NCBI GenBank assembly: GCA_950295325.1
Contig: OX485804.1
Location: 32,734,001 to 32,798,000 of the forward strand
Direction: 5' to 3'
Length of the DNA stretch: 64,000 bases
Source of the DNA: Polytrichum commune
Lineage: Eukaryota; Streptophyta; Polytrichopsida; Polytrichales; Polytrichaceae
The notes beneath the pieces were generated by a model. The model ran no database searches. It was not told the DNA's origin and saw only the letters and a list, made by a program, of their open reading frames with translations. Positions 22,967 to 35,230 of this stretch are shown one piece after another; positions within the stretch are counted from its first letter, which is position 1, and every line of letters begins with the position of its first letter. Made by a program: the position numbers and the translations under genes.

Positions 22967-25376
22967 TTAATCCAGTTGTTTCGCTGTGGGGTTGTGCTTC
23001 CGATGGATTCGAATAATCTGCCATCTCATTACAGAGTCGGTGAAAGTGCTGATAAGTCTCAAGGGTAGGCTAAAAAAAGCTTCAAACAAATTTCGGAGGA
23101 AGGATTCAGCAGGTGCAAAACCGCGTGTAAGAGTGACACAGATCGGGCCCAGGCCAGGTGTGGTGGTTATCAAGAACGTTCCCGACTTTATCCCGGCAAG
23201 TATAATTCGTGCGACCGTTTGTGGTGATTGAGCGATGTCTCTGTTGTAGAATGAGGCAAATTGCATTCCTGTTGTTACCTCCTCGTTGCTGCAAGCTGGT
23301 CATGCACATCCAAAGGTCCGTGGGTAAGTACCGCAACTTAAAACGGTTAGTTACATCAGTGCGAAGTAGTACGAGTAGCCCGAAGTAGAGGATGAATAAA
23401 CGCAACAATATTCCCAATTTCACCAGCAATTCCTTACCGTCATCCAAGAGCGCACTCTCCACAAAGCCTGGACACACCAGATTGACACGGATGTTGTAAG
23501 GCGCAAGCTCCAATCGCAAACACTCTGCAATGCCCTTAATGGCGTATTTTGTGCTCGTGTACATTCCATTTCCATACAACCAGCACTGCATCAAATCAAC
23601 AATGGTTACGGTCAAATGTGACACTCGTAACTTGCTCATTTCTGGAGTCTCGACTAATCGCTTGCATTATTGCACGAACCATGTCCACGAAGCCAATTAT
23701 TATTCAGATTACAACCATCCCAGTACTAATTGCAAGGTTATTGAGGATTAATGTTAACAGTATGCAATTGTTGCCAATTATCCCACCTCCTTTACGTATA
23801 AGCAAATGCAAACATTCGCTGCATGTACAAGTTCTGACGATACATGCCCTTATCTCAAGGTTCTGATTCTTCGACTGAAAGCGAGTACTCCTACCTAAGA
23901 TAGGTGTAAGATAGTTGATACTTACCAAGGACGCGAGGCTTCCAATGAAGACGATTGATATGGGATGGCTACGACTGCGCATTTTGAGGTCAGCAAGTGC
24001 GGCATGCAAGGGGTATAGCGAGCCCAGCAAGTTGGTTTGCACAACTGCATTCATGTCTTCCACAGAAACCTCCTCCATAAAGCCGCTCCTGGTTATCCCG
24101 GCATTGTTTATAAGTATGTCGATAGGTCTCCAATCGTAGGACTCCCTGACCGCTGTCGATATAGCTTTGTAATTTCCCACATCTGCTGCCTATATCACAC
24201 AACAGCACCGGGAGATTATTAACTTACACGTTATGGCGGCCTTCAAAAGCCAAAATGCGACAATTTATGCACATAATCTAGACAGAACATCTCTTTGCCC
24301 TGATCAGTACAACTCCTTGGAACCATCGAGACAGGCTACATGAGTTTTGCGCGCGCAACAGATCAGGGAAGACATGATTGCGATTGAAATTTGCCTTATA
24401 AAATCAAAGGCTACTCCGAGTCTGGACGTTATTACAGGAATGGATTCTGCTTAATAAAGATCGATTGCATTGTACGAAGGAGCCTTCAGTAATTATCTTG
24501 CTCATCGCGAACTTTACATGAAGGCTGAAACGGACCGTGTCCTCATGTTGCTCTCATGTAGAAAATAGAGACTAGGCAAAATGCTTGTCAGATAAAGACA
24601 ACTGGCTTGTTCAGTTCGATACAAAGGACTAACAAGCAAGATATGTATTATCATCTGTAAGCTACAGACCGCGGCAATTTACGGATGTAGCTTGTAGGTT
24701 CATGTTGGCATCTTCAAAATTGTATGCAAGACTCAGTCTCTTCACGTAGGGCTCAAGCAATAGCTACTACAGAGATGGGAGGCCCTTACAAGCATCTCAG
24801 GAACATGATGAACAAAGAGAGCTACTAACAAATTTTTTGACGATGCTGGACTTCTCAAATCTGGCATTTCTGAACCACAAGACTTGCATTCCTTGTAGTT
24901 AAACCTTCCGCCAGAAACATAGAACAATTCAGCTCAGATACTACTTTCTCACATAACTGCTCGTCCAGCAAAGATATGCAAATCGACTAAACTTTAGGAA
25001 GCGAGATTTTGTGCGTTGCGAGCTACATTACCGTCGTGACATCAAGCCTCGAGAATTATCTCCTTTTAAGGATCTTAAAACTAAATGGAGGTATACTCGT
25101 AAACCATACCTTCACAAGAATACGCTCTGCGGGGCATTGAAGCTCCTTCAGTAGAGACTTCGCAGCCTTCTCCAATTTGTCACGATTTCTTGCTAGAAGA
25201 GTGATGAAAGCACCTTCTTGGAGCATCTCTTTGGCAACTGCCAACCCTATGCCACTCGAGGCACCTGTTAGGAACACATGCTTTCCTCGTACACTTGGAA
25301 TAAATGGTTTCCTCCTCCATACGATTGAAATCAGTACGAGAATGCCAACAGCAATTCCGGCGATACGAAGATCCAT
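22967..25376 (-). CDS. 3-ketodihydrosphingosine reductase-like short-chain dehydrogenase (KDSR/TSC10)
   Basis: By homology it reduces 3-ketodihydrosphingosine to dihydrosphingosine with NADPH at the ER membrane, the second step of sphingoid-base synthesis. Four exons on the minus strand: 25376-25110, 24189-23926, 23585-23438 and 23295-22967, all with GT-AG borders, giving about 335 aa, close to the family's usual 320-335. Residues 5-20 are a membrane anchor (IAGIAVGILVLISIVW). TGASSGIG (about 37-44) binds the dinucleotide, LLARNRDKLE favours NADPH, INNAG follows, then GSLASL, then the catalytic YxxxK as YTSTK. The carboxyl part, with SPQTVARIILAGIKSGTF and a hydrophobic stretch, resembles KDSR ends. 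The last exon's acceptor was chosen because it alone keeps the frame. The segment NIRVNLVCPGFVES is more like generic SDRs, so another membrane SDR is possible. No stops: apparently functional. Confidence 0.85.
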
Positions 25377-26999
25377 CTTGAGCTTAGTTCTGGAGTACTC
25401 GGGGTGGCTTCGTCTGAATTTATAAACCGCGCATCGAGAAGCTTACACCTACGTGCGTAGAACTTTCCAACCTCGAATGCCACCGAGTGCCGATATCAGC
25501 GTTGGCAGCCTTACGAGACGACGGCACTACGATCTTCGCTGTAGATTGCCTTGCAGACCAATTTGAGTTCACAAGGCCGCGAACTGTAGATTTATGAAGG
25601 AATACTAAAAAGGAGGAGCTCTTCACAATCGAATAAAATGCAATGTATCCTTTGAATGTAACAATGAGAAGACAAGAGAGATGAACAAAAATTTATCCGC
25701 TAACACTTAACGTCTAGCTACAATGTATATGGTTCAACTGTGGACAAGTTTTCTTAAGCCAACAAGTCTAAGCAGAGGCTTCGAGCCCGGTCTCCTCCTT
25801 AACACAAAATCCTTCGGCGTGCACGGTACTAGACAATCCAGAACCTCCCGACGAAATGCAGTTTTGAGATAATTGATCAAGTCTGTTACAAAAATCTACG
25901 ACGAGGCGGACATTTCAAGGACGTCGAAGCACGGAACAGGCCACAGGCGTAGCACGACGAGGACTCGAGGAGACAACATCAACACTAAGCGTGCCCCTGG
26001 TATGTATAGCCGGCCATCCTCATGAGCCTCGTCTCATTCAGCTTTGCCTGGACGGCACCAAAGGTATTGCTATCCTACCTTCCACAAACCAACTACACCG
26101 AACTAAATTCACTCAGAAACAGCAAGGCCAGTCAAATGAGAAAAAGTAGAAATTGCCGCTAAAATAACCGTTCGCAGAAATCCGTCGCGATTGCGTTTAT
26201 ACCGACCGCTTAGTTTGCTTACTAATCCCTCAGTCCTTGCCTCCTCCGACATTTAATACCTCTCTCTCCTCGTTTATGGCTCCCCCAAGTTACGAGTACA
26301 GAGCCAGCACAGATGAAGCGCTTCCCTCTTCAACGACGACAACGACGGAACTACCACCACATGCAATTAACTGAGCCAATTCCAAATTAAATCACCGCAG
26401 TGCAGGCGAGTCACCCCGGCCGGCCGGCCGGCCACGGATCATTGACACCCCAAGTGAAGTTAAAAACGTTAAACGTCGCTCTCATGTTCTACTGATGAGT
26501 CTCATAAACGGTTGAGCACGACCGCGGCGACGACGACGACAATTACATTGACGACAACAACTAGAAGACTGACGTGGCCCAGTAATTTCATTCATATTCC
26601 TCCAATTAAGCCGGGAAAACAAGTAAATCCGAGTCCATCTTTTTTAATCGTCTAATTTGGCAAGCAAGTTGTGGCCGAATTGGCTCCCATCGCGTGATGA
26701 TGAGATCCTCTATCAGGAATGTTTTCATCCTTACAAGTGCACTCTGACCCTCAGTAATGGAGATTATACGGAAAGCTCCACCCAACAAGCAGAAGGCCCA
26801 AAAGCTGGCGCAACCTGATTGCAAACTCTTCATGACGGCCAGCAGGCGCGACCGACCGAGGGGCGTTGGTGGCAGATTTCATCCATCTGGTGCACCACAT
26901 TCATCCACGCACCCCAGTTGCTCATAACCCTCTGATAGTGAGGCGACACCAGTCCGACCACTGCGCCTCCACCTCCCTCTCTCTCTTTCTATACTAGTA
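25377..26999. other. upstream region of the KDSR-like gene
   Basis: This is GC-richer, repeat-poor sequence, presumably the promoter and 5' flank. It contains a (CCGG)n run (about 26418-26433) and CGACGACGAC runs (about 26527). A 75-codon minus-strand frame (26606-26833) has no recognisable domain and is left uncalled. Confidence 0.5.
25417..25428 (-). promoter_or_regulatory. possible TATA box of the KDSR-like gene
   Basis: Read on the minus strand the sequence is GGTTTATAAATT, about 45 bp before the chosen ATG at 25376. The position is compatible with a very short 5' leader. It is a sequence match only. Confidence 0.35.
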
Positions 27000-29900
27000 A
27001 TGGCTCGGTGTGTGTATACTAAGAAACAATGTAATGGATTTTTCATTTTACATCAATGATGACTCTTCAGATTGTTTAAGAAATTGGAGTAAGTGAGAAC
27101 AATCTGGCCACTACACTCCATCACTCTAAGAAAATAATCTTTTAAACATCACTTTGATGTATTTTTAGTCTCGTAAGTGTTATGGTTCCCTAGATTATAA
27201 TATCAATTTCAGTCCATTGAGAGGACATGTGTATTCAATTAAGGAATCTGCAAAGATGCGCTTTCGACAACCATGAGGGAGGGCTGATTTTCCATCTAGT
27301 TTTTGTTGATGCTTCATCGTAGATTGGCTAATGCACCCCGGGGGGGGGGGGGTGGACTCTTCATTCATACCAAATACGAACTAACGTGAGTGTTGGAAGG
27401 AGTATTGTTTGAGGTATGAGCGCACATAGTATGTGTTAGGGACATGTATTGTTTTTCTCCAGTGTGTATGTTTACAAAGGCTGTTAAAATTTTCATGTAC
27501 GAAAGGGGCCCCTAGAATTTAGAGGAAAATTGACAGTAGATGTAGTAGTTCCCTCCACTTTCCCTTAGCTCATCCAAATAATGTGTATTTTAGGGTCACA
27601 TTATCATGTAATATATCCTCTTGATGAAAAAATGTTCAATGACTTTCTAGAAAGTGAAAGTGGATTATACATGCAGTAAAGGCCCGTTTATTTCATGATT
27701 TATTTTTTGTGTATGAAGCTCATATGAATATTACATATATTTATTACCATAGGTTGATAGCCGCTCCAACACACTTGTGCTGGATAAATATTTAAAATGG
27801 CAAAAGTTAGTCGGCCACTTCAAAATTTGAAAATTCCAACTATTTTTTGTAGTTTTTTCACAATTCAGGTTGGTCCAAAAATACCCTATAAATAGGTACA
27901 AGATGTTCTCACATTGGTAGTATATTCTAGTATAAAGTCCTTCCCACAAGGTGTCCACAATCCATGTGGGATATGTACACTTGACAGATGAAAGGCATGG
28001 TTGTCCTCTCGTATGTATTTGTCCGTATCTTTTGTATAACAACTTCAAATTGCATTTTGTTTGGTGGATGCGGTACTATGTTTGACTGTCTAAGGTTTCT
28101 TAGTATAACACAACTCAAGAAACAACTTCTTCTTATCACAATTAACCTCCAAAAATTTGTTCATAACCCATTTATCTCTTCAAACCTCCCCACTTCTTGA
28201 AAAGCTTGTTGAAATTCATTCATGTCTTCTGCACAAAATTTTCAACTCACAAAGCTATTCTTGGAACTAGTACTTTGTTTCTTGTACCAACTTTCTATAC
28301 TTGGACACAATTCCAAATAAGTGCATATTCTATGTGGAATCAAAGTTTAGGTTTATTATATTGTCATAAAACAAAAAAGTTCACATAGCTTTTCTCTAAC
28401 TTCTTGTACCGCCATTACACCTACCCGTCCCATCTCTCTCCGCTCCTTCAAGTACCAGGTGCCTTGCAAAACAATGCGGTGCAAGGACCATAGTGGTACA
28501 GTTTGCCCTAAGTTCATTTTCCTCCCCCAAACCCTAGGTTCTATGAGCCACCTAGGTATGTCCGCATGTCACACCAATCATGTATGTTCTCTCATACCCT
28601 TACTCCTACCCGTGCACATACCCGTTTATATGACACATACCAATACAACATTGGTCATAACCCCGATAGAGGAGGGACACCGGTCCAAGGCCCGTGCGCC
28701 TTAACCTCTCTTTCTCCATGTTGGTTGAACTAAAGGCCAATCAATTTCACGTTAATAATATTGGTCTTAAATGGTTATCTTCTCCGATTACCCACTTCTC
28801 CTAAAAGCATTGAACGAGTGATCCGTATGCAATGACACCGACTTGGGAAGGTGAAAACATTGAAAAACATTGTACCCTCCGGATCATGACTCTATTAAAA
28901 GCCCGCATTGACCTTTTATCTCAATTTACCACGGTAGTTCTACTAGGATCCAATTGGAAGAGGTCAGTTTTTATGTCTATCCCGCCCTCCCCTGGTAGGT
29001 GTTGTGAATAAAATCTAACATGTTCATTTTCCTCATAATTTTTGATGTTGGTATGAACAGTTCATTGTTCAGCCTCAATTTAACAATCTCTTTCCATTTA
29101 ACACGTTGGGGTGATACCCAGAGTATTAAAAGTGGGGCATGCTCTGCATGTAGGATTCAATATGGATGTAGGAGGATTGTGGAGGACCTATGTTGGCATC
29201 ATGTATTAAATATTTATGCTCCCATAGGGTTGGGGCTAGAGATCATGCCAATATAGGATGGGCTCCACTCTGCCAAATCATGACCCCATCATATTTTTAC
29301 GAACCTTTAGGGGGGGGGGGCATGTGATATGGCACCCTTGGGCACCCTACCAAAAATAATCGATTTTTTTATCCTAACCGAAAACTATTGCCCTTTCATT
29401 CTTGAAGGCCCTTGTCCACAAAACCCATATTGAGTCCACTTCGCCTTCAAAGTCCAAAGTCCATTATATATGTTCACTTCCTCCTAATAAATAAGCAATT
29501 GATTGGGATTTCATTACCAAAGTGGAACTATCAATAAAGCATGTAATTAACATGGAAGTCTAAAAATTTACAAAATCCTCATTAGCATTGAAGACCTTAT
29601 AATATATGTGACTTACCGTTTAGAAGGGCCTTTGTTGTTCTAAAATGGAATTTAAATTATGGTTCTATTTATAGATTTAAACTTTTATAGTACTTTAGTT
29701 AATTCCTTCTACTTACACAAGTTTTCATATACGTTCGAACTAATTAAGTGTGATTGCATTTAATTAAGCATATTAAGCCTAATTGAATGTAATGAACCTA
29801 ATTAAGCCTAAGCAAATCAGAAAGCATGCTCACCAAAGTAATTGAAGCTAATTAAATCTAATATAAGATTCCTTTAATTAATTATGATTTAATTCAGGTA

Positions 29901-30100
29901 CGAGAATTGATGTGCTTAATTATACTTGTTTTAGGTTTGATTGTGCTAGATTAGGTTTATTTTGCATACTTGCACTTAATCGGGCTTACTTAGTTCGAAT
30001 ATCCTATTGCTAGAGCTTCATGGTGTCTAGGTAACTCGTCTATTAAGAAGGCAAAAATGCAATCAAATTTTTTGAATTTTACATTATATAATATGTACAC
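27000..30100. other. intergenic, AT-rich
   Basis: No gene is supported; open frames here lack domains and codon consistency. G homopolymers lie at 27340-27352 (13) and 29310-29320 (11). Confidence 0.5.
29700..29960. repeat. AT-rich block of TTAATTA/AGCCTAAT words
   Basis: The words TAATTAAG, CCTAATTAAG and their complements recur many times in both orientations. The block could fold extensively. No unit length is constant. Confidence 0.6.
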
Positions 30101-30301
30101 GGAATATCCCAATTAATGCATGTTATCATTCAGGGTTATAAATATTTATTAATGATTTGATATTCTATCAAACAATGTCATTTATGTTGTATAATGTCCG
30201 AATTACCTATTGAACTTTCATTAATAAAAAATGAACTCCAAAGTAAGATGATACAACATTGTGTAACTTTGAATAGTAATATGCACTAATTGGGATAATC
30301 C
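30101..30301. mobile_element. Family E MITE, about 200 bp
   Basis: There is a terminal inverted repeat of about 40 bp: GGAATATCCCAATTAATGCA on the left, and GGATTATCCCAATTAGTGCA when the right end is reverse-complemented. No coding capacity, and no clear target duplication. Confidence 0.7.
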
Positions 30302-31333
30302 ATATGGTTTATTTGACTCCAGAATTAACATCAATTAAGGATCAAAGTAGTCTAGTGGTGATCAACTGGAGTGATATATCCCTCACCCATTCAAGGTCTT
30401 TGCTCATACTAGAGCCTCTTCATCCACCATGGATGAGTGCACCTAGATGCCATAAAAGTCGATCTATGTCCAAGTAATGGTGAAACACTTAATCGCCTCC
30501 ACTTACCGTAGGTTGCGATTCAATTTATCATGAGCATATCGAAATGATTTTTGTTTATTAATATCTTCAAATGGATTTTGATACCCTCAACAATTTGTTA
30601 TTCTACATGGACAAAATGAGGATGAAGTTTGGACGAAGCAAAATGAATTTCAACATTCAATGGCACGACAAGGCTTTAATATCCAACCTTCATCTTAGAA
30701 TGCAAATCTAGGTAGCTACACATTGGTTACCATTTTTCAAATCACAAAGCATGTGCGTAAAGAATACCAGTCCAAACAAACTATGAACCTAAACTCGCTA
30801 AGGTAGTTGGGTCTTAAGTGGCTCGTTTTTTTAATTGGGCCCCTACATATTGATTGGTGTGTGGTTCAATAAGGATCAAAGAGCAAACTTCGTAAAGAAA
30901 CATGTTTAAAAGATTGGACTATGTCCTCAAATATTAATAACTACTCTACTCTCAACAGTAAACGCAATTGGAACTTGGGAGGACCTCTGTATCTAGTTAA
31001 GAAACCAACAAACATACACTTCCAATAATCATAACTAAAGAGGAGGAGGTTCAGTTATTAATCCAATTTTCGCAGATGTTTCATTGTGGATTTACTAATG
31101 CAACATGAGTTTTGTTGTGTAAATCTAATCATTGGAAGTTGGAGAACATGGAAAATACACCAAATAATAGCCACATACCTTAGAAAGAAGGAAATTGTGA
31201 GTGACCTCTCATCTATTCAACTTAAAAACTTGACCTCCCATATATTTGTGGCCGTTCATCTCAAGTTACTTCCAAACTATAGTAAGTTGGGGTCTTTATA
31301 ACTAGTTCCAGTTCCACCTAAGTCAAAGACTAA
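30302..31333. other. intergenic, no gene recognised
   Basis: AT-rich. Near 31205 there is a phrase (CCTCTCATCTATTCAACTTA) shared with the family K elements at 42-46 kb, a fragment of that repeat. Confidence 0.5.
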
Positions 31334-31836
31334 GGGCCACTTCACACACGAGCCAAGAGCCATGACCATGAAATTGTGAGAGCCCAAAAGAAAGTATCCA
31401 AAGGCCATCCCAAGACACCTCCAAAATCATGTAGTATGGTCACAGACCCTCAAGTGTAGTGTGAAGTCATATGTGACCGGGCCCTCAACCGAATGCTATT
31501 TCAATGAATTTCTATTCATGCATGTCCTCACACATGATATAATAGAATAAATCAACGGTTTTGAACATTTAGAGTGCCATGGTCTCCCAATTTTGTGTTA
31601 GGCCTACCTCCAATAGGTGGTTTTTGAAAATAGACCAAGTGACCATGAAACATGATCCATTCGATGCCACATAGGAATCCATGTAGACTTCACGTCCATC
31701 TTGCATTCACATACTCCGTTGGTCCCTCAAGAGTAGTGTGAAGTAGCGAACTTGGACCGGCTCCGCCTTTTCCACCAATGCGAGTGCTTGAAGCGTAATG
31801 GTCTTGGGCTCTCAGTCTCATGGGTGAAGTGGCCCC
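31334..31836 (+). mobile_element. Family A MITE, copy 3
   Basis: This 503-bp copy has the left end GGGCCACTTCACACACGAG and the right end GGGTGAAGTGGCCCC. TAA lies before it and CAA after it, a decayed TAA duplication. The interior matches the other copies. Confidence 0.85.
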
Positions 31837-32586
31837 CAAGTGGCCTCCAAATGGGGTGGGGAATCGGGGATGCTGCTTCAGGCATTTGTACATTAATCTA
31901 AGATATTTAAAGTGTACTAGACGCTAGTACACATGTTGTATTTAAATGAAATGACAATGTAAGTGGAAATGTCCAAAATGACACCAAGACCTGTCATATT
32001 TGGTCAACTAGATGGTCCATGTCGTGTAGCTATATATGATTTATGTACTTGTGAAATAAGGCTAAAGGCCATTACCAACATGGTCCATTGATTGTAGTTG
32101 TGGAGTATCAAGTTTCAATAGGATATGTTCAATGCTCAAAGTTTGTCTTACTTTGAATAGCATCTAGTAACACACAATCATAGTAGAATCGTAGCCCTCA
32201 AGCATTTACAATAAATAAATAAATAAATGAATAGAATTACATCAATGTTTCTTTATTTGCACCGGCATGAATGGGAGTCCATTTTTCCTTACCTTGATCC
32301 CCTTTTACTAGGTGACATGGTATTTGTATTGCCTACTTTTCTGGAGGTACGTTCTTTAAAGTAATGGTTTCAGGGGGTGTCGTTTGTGAATTTTTGATGA
32401 ATTTGGTGTGGGTGTTTGGGTTCATGGGGGCAGGTTGACTGGGGCTTGGTTGTTGTCGAGCTTTCTTTTATTTAGGACAAGGTATGTGAGGTATTTTGTG
32501 GCTATTGTCACAAAATATGAATTTAGTTGATATGATGTATGCGTTTCATGAGTTTTTTTTTTTACTTTCTGAGGGGATGTTTGGAG

Positions 32587-32948
32587 ATAGATAGAAACTC
32601 CAATCCCTTTCAAGGGGCCAGCGTGAATAAAGTGTCCATTCGTAATGCCAATGACCCGATGCCCACCGGACAAGGGGACATTGGGACAAATACTACTCTC
32701 CCCTTTCGAGGATGGACACACTATAGTGACACACTATACAAGTTCCTAGCTAGCCACTAGTGCCTTGAAGATACCGGACATGGTATCCCCCCAAAGGGCT
32801 TTAAGGTACCCATATAACAAGGTCCAAGGACCCCCCCCACCATAGTTGGGTGGACTAAGGTGGTGAGCACCACGCCGGCATGGGGAATAGAATCCACAAC
32901 CTCCTCATTGGGGGCCATGAGCCCTAACCACCAAGCCAAGGCCCGTGG
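32587..32948 (-). mobile_element. tRNA-like SINE, family S2, inserted in the LINE
   Basis: On the minus strand it begins CCACGGGCCTTGGCTTGGTG, an A-box-like sequence (TTGGCTTGGTGG). A degenerate B box follows (GTGGATTCTATTCC), and the tail is TCTATCTAT. It is flanked by an exact 9-bp repeat, TGTTTGGAG (32578-32586 and 32949-32957), and interrupts LINE coding sequence. The length is 362 bp. Confidence 0.75.
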
Positions 32949-33153
32949 TGTTTGGAGTTTTCCAGGGCGATGAGTGATTGTTTGAGTACGGCTCCTTGTA
33001 CCCATGTTGTGATGGTAATGAGTGGGTTAACATTCCATCCTGCAGTATTTAACGTATGAATGAGGGGGTCATATTCTTTTGTTTTTCCCATCTTATGGTA
33101 GATTTTGGGAATCTATCATGGCAGTAGGTGAATTCTATGGATTGTAAGGTGTT

Positions 33154-33186
33154 TGATGGGATGGGGGGATGGGGGGATGGGGGGAT
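33154..33186 (+). repeat. (GGGGGAT)n microsatellite
   Basis: GGGATGGGGGGATGGGGGGA and onward: about four 8-base units of G6AT type within the LINE remnant. Confidence 0.85.
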
Positions 33187-34157
33187 CTATGGGGCCCCTA
33201 GTATACATAGCATGTTAGGTCTTAGCATGGCCATGCATGTGCATGTGTTGGGGAGGCATGTGCATTGTATTAACCATTATGGGATTGTGATGATGATTGT
33301 GTTGGTTGCAGGGATTTACTAAAGTATAGCACATTGTGTGTTTGTTGGATTGGAGTGTGTGGGCTATTTGGTGTATTGGTTGAATTGGGCTTTTATGTAT
33401 GGGTGGGTGCAAGTGGAGAGTAGGTGTGGCCATTTGTCAACTTCATGGTTTGGGCGAAGTGTACAATTGGGGTTGGGATATGTTAGTGGCCAAAAGATGT
33501 ACTTTTGGTGGTTTCCCATGTATTGGGCGTATCATAATTTTAAGGTTTGTGTAATTTGTGCATCAAATATGCCCGAGGCTTTCCAGAAGTGGTTTGAGAG
33601 TTTTTGATTGATTTACTCGTTATACACCAATTTTGTCGACGTATGTGAATTTGGATTTTGCAATTCATAGTTCTTGTTTGCGGTCGTATTAGTTTATGTA
33701 TGTTTGTAGGTTACAAATTTCTTTGCGGTGTTCGTTTGTTGGGATTCCTTTGAGCCAATAAGGCATGGTGTGTGTGATGTGCATGTGGGGTGTGGGGATT
33801 GGTTTGTTGCAAGTGGCTTCTTCGTTTGCTAGTTGGTCTGCAATTTCATTTCCTAAAATTCCAGTGTGTGCTTTAACTTTTTGTATTGTTATGTTGTGTT
33901 TGGTCCATAGAATTTGGTGGACTATGGGTGAGCTAAGTAGTTTATCAAGGTAGTTGTGTTGGGATGAGGGGTGGTGGATGTGATTGTTAATGAGATATAT
34001 GCTATTGAGGTTGTTAGTGAATATGTGTGTATTTTGTTGTTGGTCTTTTGTGGCAATGAGGGCAATGAGTAGAGAGTAGATTTTCACGCGTAGTGTGTTT
34101 GGTCTTACGGACAACTTTCCGATGTGATATATTTCATCAAGTTCTCTCTTCAACTAA

Positions 34158-34659
34158 GGGTCACTTCACACACGAGCCAAGAGCCATGACCATGAAACTG
34201 TGAGAGCCCAAATGAAAGTGTCCAAAGGCCGTCCCAACACACCTCCAAAATCATGTAGTGTGGTCACGGACCTTCAAGTGTAGTGTGAAGTCATATGTGA
34301 CCGCGCCCTCAACCAAGTGCTATTTCAATGAATTTCTAATCATGCAGGTCCTTACGCAGGATGAAATAGAATAAATCAATGATTGTGAGCGTTTGGAGTG
34401 CCATGGTCTCCCGGTTTTGTGTTAGGCCTACCTTCAAGAGGTGGTTTATGAATATAGTCCAAGTGACCATGAAACATGATCCATTTGATGCCATGTAAAA
34501 ATCCATGTAGACTTTACATCCATCTTACATTCACTTACTCCGTTGGTCCCTCAAGCGTAGTGTGAAGTAGCGAACTTGGACCGGCTCCGCCTTTTCCACC
34601 AATGAGAGTGCTTGAAGTGGAATAGTCACGGGCTCTCAGTCTCGTGTGTGAAGTGGCCC
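34158..34659 (+). mobile_element. Family A MITE, copy 4
   Basis: This 502-bp copy is flanked by exact TAA duplications (34155-34157 and 34660-34662). The ends are GGGTCACTTCACACACGAG and CTCGTGTGTGAAGTGGCCC. It sits at the edge of the LINE RNase H remnant. It is the best-preserved example of the family with a perfect duplication. Confidence 0.9.
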
Positions 34660-34855
34660 TAAGCCTTCCGGTGGTTCTTGTGAAGGGATAAGGGGATTCA
34701 GCTCCTTGCCATCCCCCTTGCAATCCTCCTCAACCTTGTCCTCATGTCCACCCTCGGGAGCCCCCATGCGGCCACCTCTTCGGTTGAGCATTTTCAAAAT
34801 GAAGGCCAAAAACCCTAAACTTTGCATTTTATACGATGGCCTACTCTCCACATAG

Positions 34856-35230
34856 TCACCCTAAGTAATTGGCAAAACATGTAATTTTGACAAAGTATTT
34901 ACATATTGCACATGTTAATGTGGTTGATACTGGTGTTTGTGTTTCTCCATCTTCATCTGCATCAGTGGCCTCCTTCAAGCTATCACCCACCACATCCTCA
35001 AGATTGCCACCAATAATATTGGGTTGTTCAAAGTCCCCATCCTCTTCGGATCCATATGATAGTGTCTGTGTTGTGTCTAAAATGTTGCATTTGAAAATCT
35101 TTGGTAATCTTTTCTCCATTTTGATTCGCCATAACCTCCGTGCACTTGAATATCGAAACGAGCATTTCCTCCTCCTCTTCGCCTTTGGGGTTGCGTAACT
35201 TGGCCTACCACTTGCATCCCCCTCTAGCAT
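34856..35230 (-). other. open frame of 124 codons, unrecognised
   Basis: An uninterrupted minus-strand frame with a basic start (PKAKRRRKCSFRYSSARRL), then an acidic middle (SEEDGDFE and DADEDGE), ending in CAICKYFVKITCFANYLG. The basic-then-acidic composition resembles transposon accessory or nuclear proteins, but I recognise no family. No splice context was established. It may be an exon of a decayed element or chance. Confidence 0.25.

Larger units (their letters stand above)
32422..34153 (-). pseudogene. LINE 3' end: RNase H, zinc-knuckle-like and C-terminal region
   Basis: Reading down the minus strand: an RNase H domain (34153-33689) with HIFTNNLNSIYLINNHI and the hallmark KAHTGILGNEIADQLA; then several stops; then DKWPHLLSTCTHPYIKAQF (about 33430), like the HLL..C knuckle of LINE ORF2 ends; then IEFTYCHDRFPKS and AGWNVNPLITIT (about 33130-32990). 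After the SINE insertion comes IATKYLTYLVLNKRKLDNNQ (about 32500). The last part is homologous to the fragment at 37.5 kb. The RNase H lacks its amino-terminal strand and the reverse transcriptase is missing. A family A MITE begins 4 bp upstream. Degenerate. Confidence 0.75.

Noticed and set aside
23106-23231. Plus-strand frames over the KDSR-like gene
   Set aside because: They oppose exons with established domains and proper splice sites.
23424-23437. Extending KDSR exon 3 to ...GKELL with a donor at 23423
   Set aside because: That donor (GTGAAA) is weak and no downstream acceptor keeps the frame; the GTAAGG donor after 23438 joins correctly to the acceptor before 23295.
31690-31893. Minus-strand frame, with a similar one at 34535-34723
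   Set aside because: Both lie in the right end of family A MITEs, giving the same chance translation; the family is non-coding.
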